A stretch of 64,000 nt of DNA from Oscillospiraceae bacterium (GTDB lineage: Bacteria; Bacillota; Clostridia; Oscillospirales; Oscillospiraceae). The position numbers and the translations under genes were made by a program. The DNA lies in the NCBI GenBank assembly GCA_017429835.1, contig JAFROD010000051.1:25418-89417 (forward strand), read 5' to 3'. Under the pieces are notes generated by a model that was not told where the DNA came from, searched no databases, and was given only the letters and a program-made list of their open reading frames with translations. Shown here piece by piece: positions 52,482-61,093 of this stretch. How positions within the stretch are numbered: position 1 is the first letter of the stretch; each line of letters begins with the position of its first letter.

Positions 52482-53321
52482 TTAGTTGGCGTCCATATCC
52501 TTGCAAATACGATTTACAAGACGGACGACTTCCTTTTCGTTTTCAAAGAAGAATTTGCTGTGCTGCTCGCATTCGCGCTCCAGCGCGCGAATCTCGCGCA
52601 CGCCGTTTTGGAAGATGTCATTGATCTCGTTAATATCCGCTATCTTTGCGGCATCGCAGAAGCTGCGCGACAGGATGGCGCAGGTCGAGCCAAGGCGGTA
52701 GTGTTCCTTTATGACGTATTCGGACGGGAGCATACCTTTTCCGATAGTTGCAATCCCGCCGAAGCCGTAGCGGACGCCTTTCTTGCGGAACTTGAGGCAA
52801 AGTCGTTCCACGGTGCCGTCCGCCAGTAGCTCAAACATGAACGGCATCCCGTAGCCGAGGCTAAGATCGTTCAAGCCGATATGGATCTCGTCAACGCCCT
52901 CAACTGTTAAGATTTCGTCAACGCACGCAACGGACTCAGGCGTTTCCAGCAGCAGCATGGTTTTTGCCCTGCCGTTCACCAGCCGGACGAAAGGGCGAAC
53001 CTCCGCCGCCGTCTTGAAATACGGCAGCATGACCACGTCCGCCCCCGCCGCAATCACTGCGTCAATCTCGTCCTCTGAGGACGGATAATCCGGAAGCGCA
53101 TCGTGAATCGGATTGACGCGCACCAACAGTTCCGCTTTGGAAAGCACGCGCTTGACGTTGACAACGTCCTGCACCGTATGGTGTGATTTCACCGTATCCA
53201 GACCCTTTTGTCTGACGTCCTTGCCGATGAATTCCATATCCACAAAAATGCGATCCACACCGGCGGATTCTGCGATTCCGGCGACCTCCGGTCGGTTGGT
53301 GATGTACATGAGTTTCAGCAT
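52482..53321 (-). CDS. HpcH/HpaI aldolase/citrate lyase family protein
   Basis: 279-residue TIM-barrel protein of the phosphoenolpyruvate/pyruvate-domain superfamily. Features are AGVDRIFVDMEFIGKD near residue 22, VRVNPIHDALPDY (catalytic Arg region), LLLETPESVACVDEI (metal-binding Glu) and EIHIGLNDLSLGYGM (Asp). Members cleave or form C-C bonds using pyruvate-like substrates, often reversible aldol reactions. Together with the adjacent hydroxyacid dehydrogenase it may produce a keto or hydroxy acid used in surface decoration. The specificity is unknown. Confidence 0.88.
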   Translation of the reverse strand: MLKLMYITNRPEVAGIAESAGVDRIFVDMEFIGKDVRQKGLDTVKSHHTVQDVVNVKRVLSKAELLVRVNPIHDALPDYPSSEDEIDAVIAAGADVVMLPYFKTAAEVRPFVRLVNGRAKTMLLLETPESVACVDEILTVEGVDEIHIGLNDLSLGYGMPFMFELLADGTVERLCLKFRKKGVRYGFGGIATIGKGMLPSEYVIKEHYRLGSTCAILSRSFCDAAKIADINEINDIFQNGVREIRALERECEQHSKFFFENEKEVVRLVNRICKDMDAN

Positions 53322-53341
53322 GGCATTCTCTTTCCGGCGGT

Positions 53342-54004
53342 TTACACCTTAGCTTCTTCCCTGTCTACCGTTTCACCCTTGTTTTCATTGTCGGCATTGG
53401 TGAATACCTTGCCGATGGTCATGAAGAAAATCTTTAGATCCAGAGCGAAAGACACGTGATCCACATACCAGACATTCAGCTTGATGCGTTTGTTCCACTC
53501 TACGTCCTTGCGTCCGTGGATCTGCGCCCAGCCTGTGATGCCGGGGCGCACCTCGAACATGCGAAGCTGCTCTTCCGTATACTGCTCGATCGGCCATGGA
53601 TGATAGGTCAGAGGAGGGCGTGGGCCGATCAGAGACATGTCGCCCTTCAGCAGGTTTATCATCTGCGGCAGTTCGTCGATCGACGTTTTGCGCAGGATCT
53701 TTCCGACCTTCGTCACTCTAGGATCCTTGTTGTTGCTGTACACGCCGGAGCCGATATGCTCCGCGTTCACAACCATGGTGCGGAACTTAATGATCTTGAA
53801 TTCTTTACCGCCTCGTCCGAGTCTGGTTTGTTTGAAGAATACAGGTCCCTTGGAATTCAGTTTGATCGCCAGCATTGTCAGCAGAAGCAGCGGTGAAAGC
53901 AAGATCAGAGCAAACGCGGCAAGCACAACATCAAAGATTCGTTTGACGATGCGATTATATACGCCTTGTGCCGCAGCTTTTCTCTTCGGTGTATGTTCTT
54001 TCAT
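53342..54004 (-). CDS. Initiating undecaprenyl-phosphate sugar-1-phosphate transferase
   Basis: 220-residue polyisoprenyl-phosphate hexose-1-phosphate transferase (PglC/WcaJ C-terminal type), which starts the repeat unit by loading the first sugar phosphate on undecaprenyl phosphate. An N-terminal re-entrant or membrane helix (RIFDVVLAAFALILLSPLLLLTMLAIKL) is followed by GPVFFKQTRLGRGGKEFKIIKFRTM, SIDELPQMINLLKGDMSLIGPRP and GITGWAQIHGR. It is only the short catalytic form. It follows a PglF-type dehydratase, hinting that the first sugar may be a bacillosamine-like or FucNAc-type residue. The ATG follows AGGATTCG. Confidence 0.94.
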   Translation of the reverse strand: MKEHTPKRKAAAQGVYNRIVKRIFDVVLAAFALILLSPLLLLTMLAIKLNSKGPVFFKQTRLGRGGKEFKIIKFRTMVVNAEHIGSGVYSNNKDPRVTKVGKILRKTSIDELPQMINLLKGDMSLIGPRPPLTYHPWPIEQYTEEQLRMFEVRPGITGWAQIHGRKDVEWNKRIKLNVWYVDHVSFALDLKIFFMTIGKVFTNADNENKGETVDREEAKV

Positions 54005-54058
54005 CGAATCCTAAGCCTCCCTTTCCCAGGGTTACGTTATGTTGCGCGAAAAGTGCAG

Positions 54059-55933
54059 TCAGTTCGCCGCCACGGGTCTGTGATACGTCGGTACGATCTT
54101 TTCGACCAAATCCCGGATATTATCGGCGTTCCCCTCGCAGGCAGCCTCCAGCTGCACGAGCTGCTGGGCGAACTCGATATCGTTGATATCCAGCGGTTTG
54201 CCGATATGGATCAGATTATTTGCCGTCGAACGAAGGCCCTCTTCGTTCATCAGCATTTCTTCATAGAGCTTTTCGCCCGGACGCAGACCGGTGTACTTGA
54301 CTTCGATGTCGACGTCCGGCTCGAATCCGGAAAGGCGGATCAGGTTGCGCGCCAGATCGTCGATCTTGACCGGCTCGCCCATGTCAAGGACGAAAATCTC
54401 GCCGCGATGCGCATAGGCGCCTGCCTGCAGGACAAGCGATACCGCCTCCGGTATCGTCATGAAGAATCGGATGATATCGGGATGTGTGACCGTCACGGGG
54501 CCGCCCTCTGCGATCTGTTTTTTAAACAGCGGGATGACGCTGCCGTTGCTTCCGAGCACGTTGCCGAAGCGAACGGCAACGAATTTAGTTGTTGACGCGT
54601 TCGCCATCATCTGCACGATCATCTCGCAGATGCGTTTGGACGCGCCCATGATATTGGTGGGATTGACCGCTTTATCGGTCGAGATCAGCACAAAGGTCTC
54701 GGCGTTATAGACGGCTGCCGCCTTCGCGACGTGATAGGTGCCGAATACATTATTCTTAATTGCCTCGTTCGGACTCTCCTCCATCAGCGGCACGTGCTTG
54801 TGTGCCGCCGCATGGAATACGATATTCGGACGGTATTCCTCAAACACCTGATTGACACGGTCGGTATCGCGGACAGAGCCAATCAGCGTGGTAAGATTCA
54901 ATTCAGGATATGTACGCTTGAGCTCCTGCTGGATCTCATAGGCGTTGTTTTCATAGATATCAAAGATAACGAGACGCGCAGGATTGTGCTGCGCGATCTG
55001 GCGGCACAACTCGCTGCCGATCGATCCGCCGCCGCCGGTCACAAGAACGGTCTTTCCGCTCAGATAACCCGCGATCTGATTCAGGTCGACTTCCACGCTC
55101 TCTCTGCCGAGCAGATCCATGATGTCGACCTCTCGGATCTTCTGAATGCTGACCTCGCCGTTGGCAAGCTGGAAAATGCCCGGCATGATCTTCAGACGGC
55201 AGCCGGTGGATTGGCAGATCCTCAGGATTTCTTTTCGATCCTTTACTCTCGCCGCGGGGATCGCATAAACGATTTCGGAGACTCTGTATTCCTCCGCAAG
55301 GCGGACGATGTCCTTCCTGCCGCCGCAGATCTTGACGTTCCGCAGATAGCTGCCGCGCTTCTGAACGTCGTCGTCAACAATGCAGACCACTTGATTCTGC
55401 GAAAACTCGCTGGTCTGGAATTCGCGCAGGACGAGCATGCCGGCGTTTCCGGCGCCGATCAGCATCGTGCGCTTCTGCTCGGAGCGAAGGCTGCGCTTTT
55501 TCTTCTGGTTTCTGAATACGCGATAGAAAAAGCGAATTGACAGAGAAAACAGGATCGTCAGAAGGCCAAACAGGATCGGAAAACTGTTCGGCAGATGGAC
55601 GACCTTCGTCAGAATCAGAATCAACTGGATCGCGCAGAGCATGACCACCGCATATAAAACGTGCAGCAACTCGTCAATGCTCGCGTATTCCCATAGGCTT
55701 CTGTAAAGATTGAACAGGATGGAAAGCGCAATCAATCCAATCGCGAAGAACGGAACGGTAACCAGGAGATCCTTGCCGTATTCGCGCAGATAATCGGCAA
55801 TGACGAAATCAAAGCGGATCCAACCGGCAAGCAGAGAAGCAAGCACGACGGTCAGAATATCCGCGATAATCAGACCGGTCACACGAGTGATGCGCTTCAT
55901 GCGATCGTGACGGTTGTACTCCAAATCGTTCAC
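54059..55933 (-). CDS. Membrane-bound UDP-sugar 4,6-dehydratase, PglF/CapD-like
   Basis: 624-residue protein with four to five N-terminal membrane helices (about 15-130), a first Rossmann-like domain, and a second SDR domain with VTGGGGSIGSELCRQIA near residue 290. Its active site is STDKAVNPTNIMGASKR, with Met in place of the usual Tyr. This is the PglF/CapD/WbpM group making UDP-2-acetamido-4-keto-2,6-dideoxyhexose from UDP-GlcNAc. The start is a GTG at 55933 overlapping the upstream stop, preceded by GGAAGAAGGAAG. Confidence 0.93.
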   Translation of the reverse strand: MNDLEYNRHDRMKRITRVTGLIIADILTVVLASLLAGWIRFDFVIADYLREYGKDLLVTVPFFAIGLIALSILFNLYRSLWEYASIDELLHVLYAVVMLCAIQLILILTKVVHLPNSFPILFGLLTILFSLSIRFFYRVFRNQKKKRSLRSEQKRTMLIGAGNAGMLVLREFQTSEFSQNQVVCIVDDDVQKRGSYLRNVKICGGRKDIVRLAEEYRVSEIVYAIPAARVKDRKEILRICQSTGCRLKIMPGIFQLANGEVSIQKIREVDIMDLLGRESVEVDLNQIAGYLSGKTVLVTGGGGSIGSELCRQIAQHNPARLVIFDIYENNAYEIQQELKRTYPELNLTTLIGSVRDTDRVNQVFEEYRPNIVFHAAAHKHVPLMEESPNEAIKNNVFGTYHVAKAAAVYNAETFVLISTDKAVNPTNIMGASKRICEMIVQMMANASTTKFVAVRFGNVLGSNGSVIPLFKKQIAEGGPVTVTHPDIIRFFMTIPEAVSLVLQAGAYAHRGEIFVLDMGEPVKIDDLARNLIRLSGFEPDVDIEVKYTGLRPGEKLYEEMLMNEEGLRSTANNLIHIGKPLDINDIEFAQQLVQLEAACEGNADNIRDLVEKIVPTYHRPVAAN

Positions 55934-57093
55934 CTTCCTTCTTCCTTGTAGCCGGTAAGTGACAAATGCTTGAGTTTCTTAAAAAACGCTGATACTTTTT
56001 TCGGGTTTTCGATCAGGTTTGAAAACCAGCGTATTACCCAGAACAGCGGCAAAAGAAATGGGACGTACTTCAGACAGGGATATTTCAATTTCATATTTGA
56101 GTATGAGGGAAAAACCTTACTGATCGCCACTCTCCGCTTTGCGTAACGGAGCGACTTTCCCTCAACAATATACTGCATTGCTTTTGCTTTTAAGATATTG
56201 TTTTCTCCGTAAGTGCCGCCCTCCAGCACGCGGGAATGATAAAACTGCAATTCTTCCGATATTTCAGTCTTTTCACCATCGAACCAACAGTCCGCAAGGT
56301 TTTCAAAGCGCTTCGCGAATTCAAGGATTTCCTGTGTTTTTAGTGCAGCGCAAATATGCTCACGATGAAGAACGTCCTTAAGTTTACTGCGCATCAGATA
56401 GACGTCCAAAACGGAGCGAATCCCTGTGCCGTATTTGGAAAAATGCTTATAGGCATGCGCCATCATAAAAATATAACAGTCATCCCAATCCATGCGGCAA
56501 GCGAAGCTGTTAGCTTCAAGCGCCGTATTATCCCAAAAGTGTTCATAATAAGGGAATAATCTATTCTCTTTTGGAACTAAATAGGTATGAATCTCAACAT
56601 TCAGATACGGCAGCTTTTGATAATCTCGGTTGTGACTCGTCGTATTCTCTTCAATATAAATGTAGCCGTTTGACAGCATTACTCCGTGCGAACGATCAAT
56701 ATCTTCCGGCTTCACCAGAATATCCAGATCGCACATTTCTCGCATTTCCGGCGCAGGATACAATTCTCGTATGATGCTGCCTTTCAGGGGCATATTCAAA
56801 ATCCCCGCATCGGAAAGCGCCTTGCAGAGCACTTCGCATTCGTGCTCCTGGTTGTAAAACTTGACAAGATTCTGCGCGTTAAAAATGCCCCATTCTTTCG
56901 CAAGCTCAGAGCCGATATCGAAGCCCGATCTTTGAATAGCAACGAGCGCCATGGTTGAAAGGCTTTGCGACTTTGCATATTCAAAAAGGTCATTCCAGGA
57001 GACGTCCTGCGGTTTCGCGCATGCAGGCTTATCATGCAACGCGCTGCGCAGAAGCTCTAAGAAGTATTCGCTTGTCTTAGCGTCGAATTGCAT
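55930..57093 (-). CDS. PF14907-type nucleotidyltransferase-fold protein (first copy)
   Basis: 387-residue protein of the NTP_transf_5 group. The motif block is MPLKGSIIRELYPAPEMREMCDLDILVKPEDI near residues 100-131 (G-S and D-x-D). MMAHAYKHFSKYGTGIRSVLDVYLM is shared in pattern with the copy at 23670-24914. In lasso-peptide clusters a related nucleotidyltransferase accompanies tailoring enzymes; here it follows a PqqD-like and an S24/S26-like gene. The substrate is unknown. The start follows GAGGGAAATGAC. Confidence 0.85.
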   Translation of the reverse strand: MQFDAKTSEYFLELLRSALHDKPACAKPQDVSWNDLFEYAKSQSLSTMALVAIQRSGFDIGSELAKEWGIFNAQNLVKFYNQEHECEVLCKALSDAGILNMPLKGSIIRELYPAPEMREMCDLDILVKPEDIDRSHGVMLSNGYIYIEENTTSHNRDYQKLPYLNVEIHTYLVPKENRLFPYYEHFWDNTALEANSFACRMDWDDCYIFMMAHAYKHFSKYGTGIRSVLDVYLMRSKLKDVLHREHICAALKTQEILEFAKRFENLADCWFDGEKTEISEELQFYHSRVLEGGTYGENNILKAKAMQYIVEGKSLRYAKRRVAISKVFPSYSNMKLKYPCLKYVPFLLPLFWVIRWFSNLIENPKKVSAFFKKLKHLSLTGYKEEGR

Positions 57094-57094
57094 G

Positions 57095-57574
57095 TCATTT
57101 CCCTCTAAACAGACTAATCAGTTTGTGTTTCAACGCGTGCCATTTTTCATTCAGGCGGAAGAAATACCGTCTTGCAGGAAGCACCCACGTCCAGAAGGTG
57201 CGATAGATCCGATAGATCACGTTCTTGTTGGTCAACTTTTTCCCCTTGCGGACATACGACGTCGCAAGGCCGATCATCTGCTCGCGGTGCAGTCCCTTTT
57301 CGAGCCACCATTGGTGGTCGCCGCAGCAGGTATAGGTGCCGTCCTTGCAGACTTTAACGATCCTATGCAGCACAAAAGCGCCGTTCGTCCTGCGGTAAAG
57401 CGGAAGATCGTTTTTCTTCAGCTTTTCCGGCAGGGGCGACAGCGTCACTTTGTCTCTTCCGCCGACAATGAAGGGATACATACTTGTTCCCGTGATTGTC
57501 AGCGAAAATGTACCGCCCTGGTCGAGGGTTTCTTGAATCAGAGGATAATAGTCGGCCAGCGAGATTTTATTCAA
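57095..57574 (-). CDS. S24/S26-like peptidase domain protein with Ser/His signature
   Basis: About 159-residue protein. The box SLTITGTSMYPFI contains the likely nucleophile Ser31, VLHRIVKV places His70 where Lys is found in most bacterial type I signal peptidases, and YTCCGDHQWW resembles the GD box. A His in place of Lys is the pattern of ER-type/SipW-like signal peptidases. No N-terminal membrane helix is seen; the basic, aromatic C-terminus may bind membrane. The preferred start is TTG at 57574, overlapping the PqqD stop; an upstream ATG at 57646 would overlap the PqqD gene widely. Whether it cleaves peptides is not shown. Confidence 0.75.
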   Translation of the reverse strand: MNKISLADYYPLIQETLDQGGTFSLTITGTSMYPFIVGGRDKVTLSPLPEKLKKNDLPLYRRTNGAFVLHRIVKVCKDGTYTCCGDHQWWLEKGLHREQMIGLATSYVRKGKKLTNKNVIYRIYRTFWTWVLPARRYFFRLNEKWHALKHKLISLFRGK

Positions 57575-57830
57575 GGCAGCCCGCCTCTTTGAGTTTATCA
57601 ATAAAATCAGCGGAGCAGGTGTGAGCCGTTTCTTCGTCAACATCATACTCGCCGAGAAGCGCAGCGGTCAGGCCGTCAACGTCGCTGCCCTTTTCCAGCT
57701 CTTTCCAAAGAAACGCGCCGGAATCATTGAGCGTGATCATGCCGTTAAAGTCAATGCTTGCCGCGCCAACGGGAACGACAATGTTGGAGCCGGCGATGGA
57801 GCGAAGCACAAAACCTTCTTTGATTTTCAT
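57567..57830 (-). CDS. PqqD-like (RiPP recognition element) protein
   Basis: 87-residue PqqD-family protein. KIKEGFVLRSIAGSNIVVPVG, FNGMITLNDSGAFLWKELEKG and LTAALLGEYDVDEETAHTCSADFIDKLKEAGCLE match the winged-helix fold that binds leader peptides of ribosomal natural products. It is the first gene after the promoter at 57907-57935. No precursor peptide or tailoring enzyme of the usual kinds (radical SAM, transglutaminase) is nearby. The ATG at 57830 is preferred over an earlier one at 57845. Confidence 0.85.
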   Translation of the reverse strand: MKIKEGFVLRSIAGSNIVVPVGAASIDFNGMITLNDSGAFLWKELEKGSDVDGLTAALLGEYDVDEETAHTCSADFIDKLKEAGCLE

Positions 57831-57906
57831 ACTACAATACCTCATATCTTAGATATTAACTGACACGCGCCTTCTCCAGGCTTCGTATCAATTTGCATAC
57901 AAATAA

Positions 57907-57935
57907 ATTATAACATTCATTGATGATAAATGCAA
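57907..57935 (-). promoter_or_regulatory. Sigma-A-type promoter at the head of the polysaccharide operon
   Basis: Minus strand: -35 TTGCAT (57935-57930), 17-base spacer, -10 TATAAT (57912-57907). It is in the A+T-rich gap between the GH25 gene and the PqqD-like gene and would transcribe the array of minus-strand genes toward 20 kb. The leader is about 70 bases long. The rest of the 57846-57969 gap holds nothing else I can recognise. Confidence 0.85.
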
Positions 57936-57969
57936 TGGAAATTTGTCCGTTTCCCGCATTTTATGTCAA

Positions 57970-60900
57970 TCACGGAAGATAGCGAAACAGGAAAACGGGG
58001 CACAGCGCAGAATCAGCACGGAAGCTGCCTGCCGCGTAGGACAAATATTGATCCCCGCAGGAGATAAAGGCTGACAATCCGTCCGAGGTGATCTGCAGTT
58101 TTGATCGCTCTCTGGCGCCGCAGGTCAGGAGGACTCCGTCGCAGTTCATCCGGAGGAATCTGCCCTGCGCATTGCGCAAGACGACAGATCTGTCGTGATT
58201 GATCAGCGGCTCCCATAAAAGCGCCGCGCTGACGGAGATATGCCCATTGTCCGGCGCGGCGATGCGCACGCACTTCCCTTCCGCATCGAGGGCATACCAA
58301 TTATCGTCCTGCTGATACGCAATCACGACACGGGAATTGGTCGCCGGTTCCCATGCGGTCTGTACCGCGTCAACGGTAAGCGGTTCAGCTTTTCCGCACA
58401 TCGAACAGTAAGAAGTGTAGAAATCGTGCTGCGTTCGCGAAAGCAGGACGCCGCTTCTGACCTTTCTGCCGCAATCCAGGCAATAGCTGTCCGAAACCGC
58501 GCCTGCGCTTGTGCAGGTAGCGGCGACGGTCTTGCCGGAAACGACGTTCTTATGCGGGCATTCCGAAAGGGAGAACGGCGCGTTCAGCATGACAAAAGTG
58601 CCCGCTGCATTGCTTGCAGTGATCTCCATACGATAATCATCAGCCGCCATCGCGGATAGATGGACGTATTGATTCAGGTAGCTGATATCCAGTTCATTCT
58701 CGCTCGGATAGACAAATGCGGAAGAAACGGTATACCCCTCGCTGTTAATTACCTTCAAGCTCACAATCTCGATCGGCAGCGGGTCGGATGCCAGGACGCC
58801 GTACAATCCGAGCGAATTCACCGCAGAATACGCCACGCCGTCCGGACTGACGTGCTCCGTCTCCCATCGGACGCAATTCTGGGTGCGAACGACGGAGAAT
58901 TCCGTTTGCAGCAGTTCCGCGCCGTCACGTTCGTTCTCCGCGTAAATGCGAAGTCTGTACGTTCCCTTCTGAAGCGTAGAAAACAGCAGGGCGTCACACA
59001 GAGCACACAAGTCATAACTGGTTGAATTCGGAACCGCAGCGGCGCTCAGCAGCGGATAATCATTCTGATCCAACACGCTGACGGAGACAAACTGCAGATC
59101 AGAATCCTCCGAGACGATCACGCCGCGCAATCCGAAAGCGTCGCCCTCGGTCAGAATCTCCGGAGCCTGCAGACCGCAGAGACTGAGCGCATCGTTGCGA
59201 ACGACAAAGCGCTTGCGTTCGGCGACGGAAGGACCGGCAGCGTTGCAAACGCGGACCACATAGTAGTAGCTTCCGGCAGGAAGCCCGTTCAGATCGAGCG
59301 GTATGTCGGCTATCTCTGCCGAGCGTCCATGTCTCTCCGCTTCCCCGCTGGAAACGATCTCTTCGTTGTGATCAAGGATTTCAACGACAAGACTGTCCAG
59401 ATCGGAATTCTGCGACGTTACCGTGCCGGTGATCGACGGTATGGTCCCACAATAATACTCCTGCCGCAGCGACAGATCGTTTACAGTGACCGGATCCTCC
59501 TTGACCCAGACGCGGAAATCGGCGGTCAGCAGCGACTGGCTTGCCTTGCTCGTTTTTACGGAAATAACGTAACGATAGCTGCCCGGTTTGAGTGACGCGA
59601 CGCTGATTTTGTCCGCCAGCGCGGAAAGGTTATAATCCGTCGTATCGGGCGACACCTCCGCTTTTTGCACCGTTTTCCCGTCCGTTCCTTCGATCCGCAC
59701 CTCCACAGACGTAAGATTCACCGTCGCGGTAATCATGCCGTTGACGGCAAACTGCGCGCCTTCCTTCAGATTCTCCGGCGCCTTGCAGGAATCCAGTCTT
59801 GCGCCGGATTTTGAAACAACGACCTCGTGGTCGAGGAGCGTTTTCGTTCCGGACGTGTTTGTCGCTGTGATGCGATAGAAGTATCTGCCCTCAGATAGCT
59901 CCTTCGTTTTGATATCGGCAGCAATCTTGGAAATATCGTAGCTCGTATCCTTCGGGCCGGCGGAGCGACCGATCGCCATTCTGCCGTTCGCGTCATAGAA
60001 GCCGACCGTAATGTTCGTCAACTGACCGACTCTGGTTGTGACCTTGCCGCTGACAGAAATGTTCTCTCCGTACGGAATGATGTCGGGAACAGCCGCTCCG
60101 CTCAACGACAGGATTTCACCGGTAGCGGTGTATCCATTGAAACCGTACTCCCGGCAGATCGACGGATAATCCTTAAAGCAGACGTCCATATCCACGCCGC
60201 CGGGCACGCCCGGGACGGCGCCGGAAGACGAATACTGCCACATGCCGTAGAAATCATCAAATCGGTCGTACGCGTCGCAGGAACCGTCGGAAAAATACTG
60301 CGCCATCCAGCACTCGTATTTCTTGCAGATCTTTTCCGTATCCATCTTATAGTCCAGCCAGCTCTTGCAGGAGTAAAGGCCGACCAGCCAGCCGTCCGCC
60401 GCCACATCGTCCAAAAACGCCAGCGCAAGAGCGGTCAGATCGTCCGTGCTCATCGCGCCGTGTGTCTCCGGGTCTTCCAGATCAAAGTAAACGGGATATT
60501 CGAGCGTTTTCCCTTTCAGCCAGCCCTTCATGGCTGCAGACTCCTGCAAAACTTCCTCCTTCGAGCTTGCATAGGAGTATAGATAAACGCCGACGTCAAG
60601 ACCTGCCGCTTTCGCGCGTCCGTAGTTTCCCTCAAAGGCCTTGTCCTGCGTCTGCGCAAAGCCCGCGCGCAGGATCACGTAATCATAACCGGCGTCACGG
60701 ATCGCCTCAAAATCGACGTCGAGCCCCTGCCAGTCGGACAGATCGACGCCCTTAGCGATGATTCCCCTGCCGTCGCCGCGCATGCCGCCGGCATAATTCT
60801 CATAGGAAGCCGACGCACGAAGCGAAAGCGTCGGCAGCAGCGACGCGCTCAAGGCGAGTATTAAGATCAGGCAAATCGCCCTTTGTATGTACTGTTTCAT
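57970..60900 (-). CDS. Secreted GH25 muramidase with five Ig-like repeats and CxxC module
   Basis: 976-residue exported protein. Residues 1-31 are a signal peptide (MKQYIQRAICLILILALSAS, then an AxA-type end). Residues 46-255 form a glycoside hydrolase family 25 (lysozyme) domain: KGVDLSDWQGLDVDF, YVILRAGF, and the catalytic D-x-E in VYFDLED (Asp140, Glu142), with MWQYSSSG at the end. About residues 268-790 contain five tandem repeats of roughly 100 residues, each ending in a G-x-Y-x-Y/R-x-x-x pattern and a strand. A CxxC module (about 790-850: CPHKNVV, AATCTSAG, YCLDCG, YCSMCG) and a C-terminal beta-rich domain follow. It probably cuts peptidoglycan at the cell surface. Confidence 0.9.
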   Translation of the reverse strand: MKQYIQRAICLILILALSASLLPTLSLRASASYENYAGGMRGDGRGIIAKGVDLSDWQGLDVDFEAIRDAGYDYVILRAGFAQTQDKAFEGNYGRAKAAGLDVGVYLYSYASSKEEVLQESAAMKGWLKGKTLEYPVYFDLEDPETHGAMSTDDLTALALAFLDDVAADGWLVGLYSCKSWLDYKMDTEKICKKYECWMAQYFSDGSCDAYDRFDDFYGMWQYSSSGAVPGVPGGVDMDVCFKDYPSICREYGFNGYTATGEILSLSGAAVPDIIPYGENISVSGKVTTRVGQLTNITVGFYDANGRMAIGRSAGPKDTSYDISKIAADIKTKELSEGRYFYRITATNTSGTKTLLDHEVVVSKSGARLDSCKAPENLKEGAQFAVNGMITATVNLTSVEVRIEGTDGKTVQKAEVSPDTTDYNLSALADKISVASLKPGSYRYVISVKTSKASQSLLTADFRVWVKEDPVTVNDLSLRQEYYCGTIPSITGTVTSQNSDLDSLVVEILDHNEEIVSSGEAERHGRSAEIADIPLDLNGLPAGSYYYVVRVCNAAGPSVAERKRFVVRNDALSLCGLQAPEILTEGDAFGLRGVIVSEDSDLQFVSVSVLDQNDYPLLSAAAVPNSTSYDLCALCDALLFSTLQKGTYRLRIYAENERDGAELLQTEFSVVRTQNCVRWETEHVSPDGVAYSAVNSLGLYGVLASDPLPIEIVSLKVINSEGYTVSSAFVYPSENELDISYLNQYVHLSAMAADDYRMEITASNAAGTFVMLNAPFSLSECPHKNVVSGKTVAATCTSAGAVSDSYCLDCGRKVRSGVLLSRTQHDFYTSYCSMCGKAEPLTVDAVQTAWEPATNSRVVIAYQQDDNWYALDAEGKCVRIAAPDNGHISVSAALLWEPLINHDRSVVLRNAQGRFLRMNCDGVLLTCGARERSKLQITSDGLSAFISCGDQYLSYAAGSFRADSALCPVFLFRYLP

Positions 60901-60937
60901 AAGAGTGTATCCTACTGCTTATAGATGTCTAACCTGC

Positions 60938-60967
60938 ATAATACCACAAAAGCTCGCCTTTTGTCAA
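60938..60967 (-). promoter_or_regulatory. Sigma-A-type promoter of the GH25 gene
   Basis: Minus strand: perfect -35 TTGACA (60967-60962), 18-base spacer, -10 TATTAT (60943-60938), about 35 bases upstream of the GH25 start codon. It is back to back with the promoter at 61016-61045. Confidence 0.8.
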
Positions 60968-61015
60968 ACGGGAACAGCAGATCGGAAAATAAAAATAAAA
61001 AATGTACAATAATAC

Positions 61016-61045
61016 TTTAATTATTAAATTGAATGTGATATAATG
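61016..61045 (+). promoter_or_regulatory. Extended -10 promoter of the caspase-like secreted protein gene
   Basis: Plus strand: TTTAAA (61016-61021), 18 bases, TATAAT (61040-61045) preceded by TG at the extended -10 position. It lies about 45 bases upstream of the ATG at 61094, which follows AAGGAGAAATGCTT. Confidence 0.8.
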
Positions 61046-61093
61046 AAAAATGGCGAGACTGAAAAATCGCACAACGAAGAAGGAGAAATGCTT

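Noticed and set aside
57846..57969. Possible RiPP precursor peptide gene beside the PqqD-like gene
   Set aside because: The gap holds the operon promoter and an A+T-rich leader. I see no short frame with a ribosome-binding site and a leader/core-like composition.
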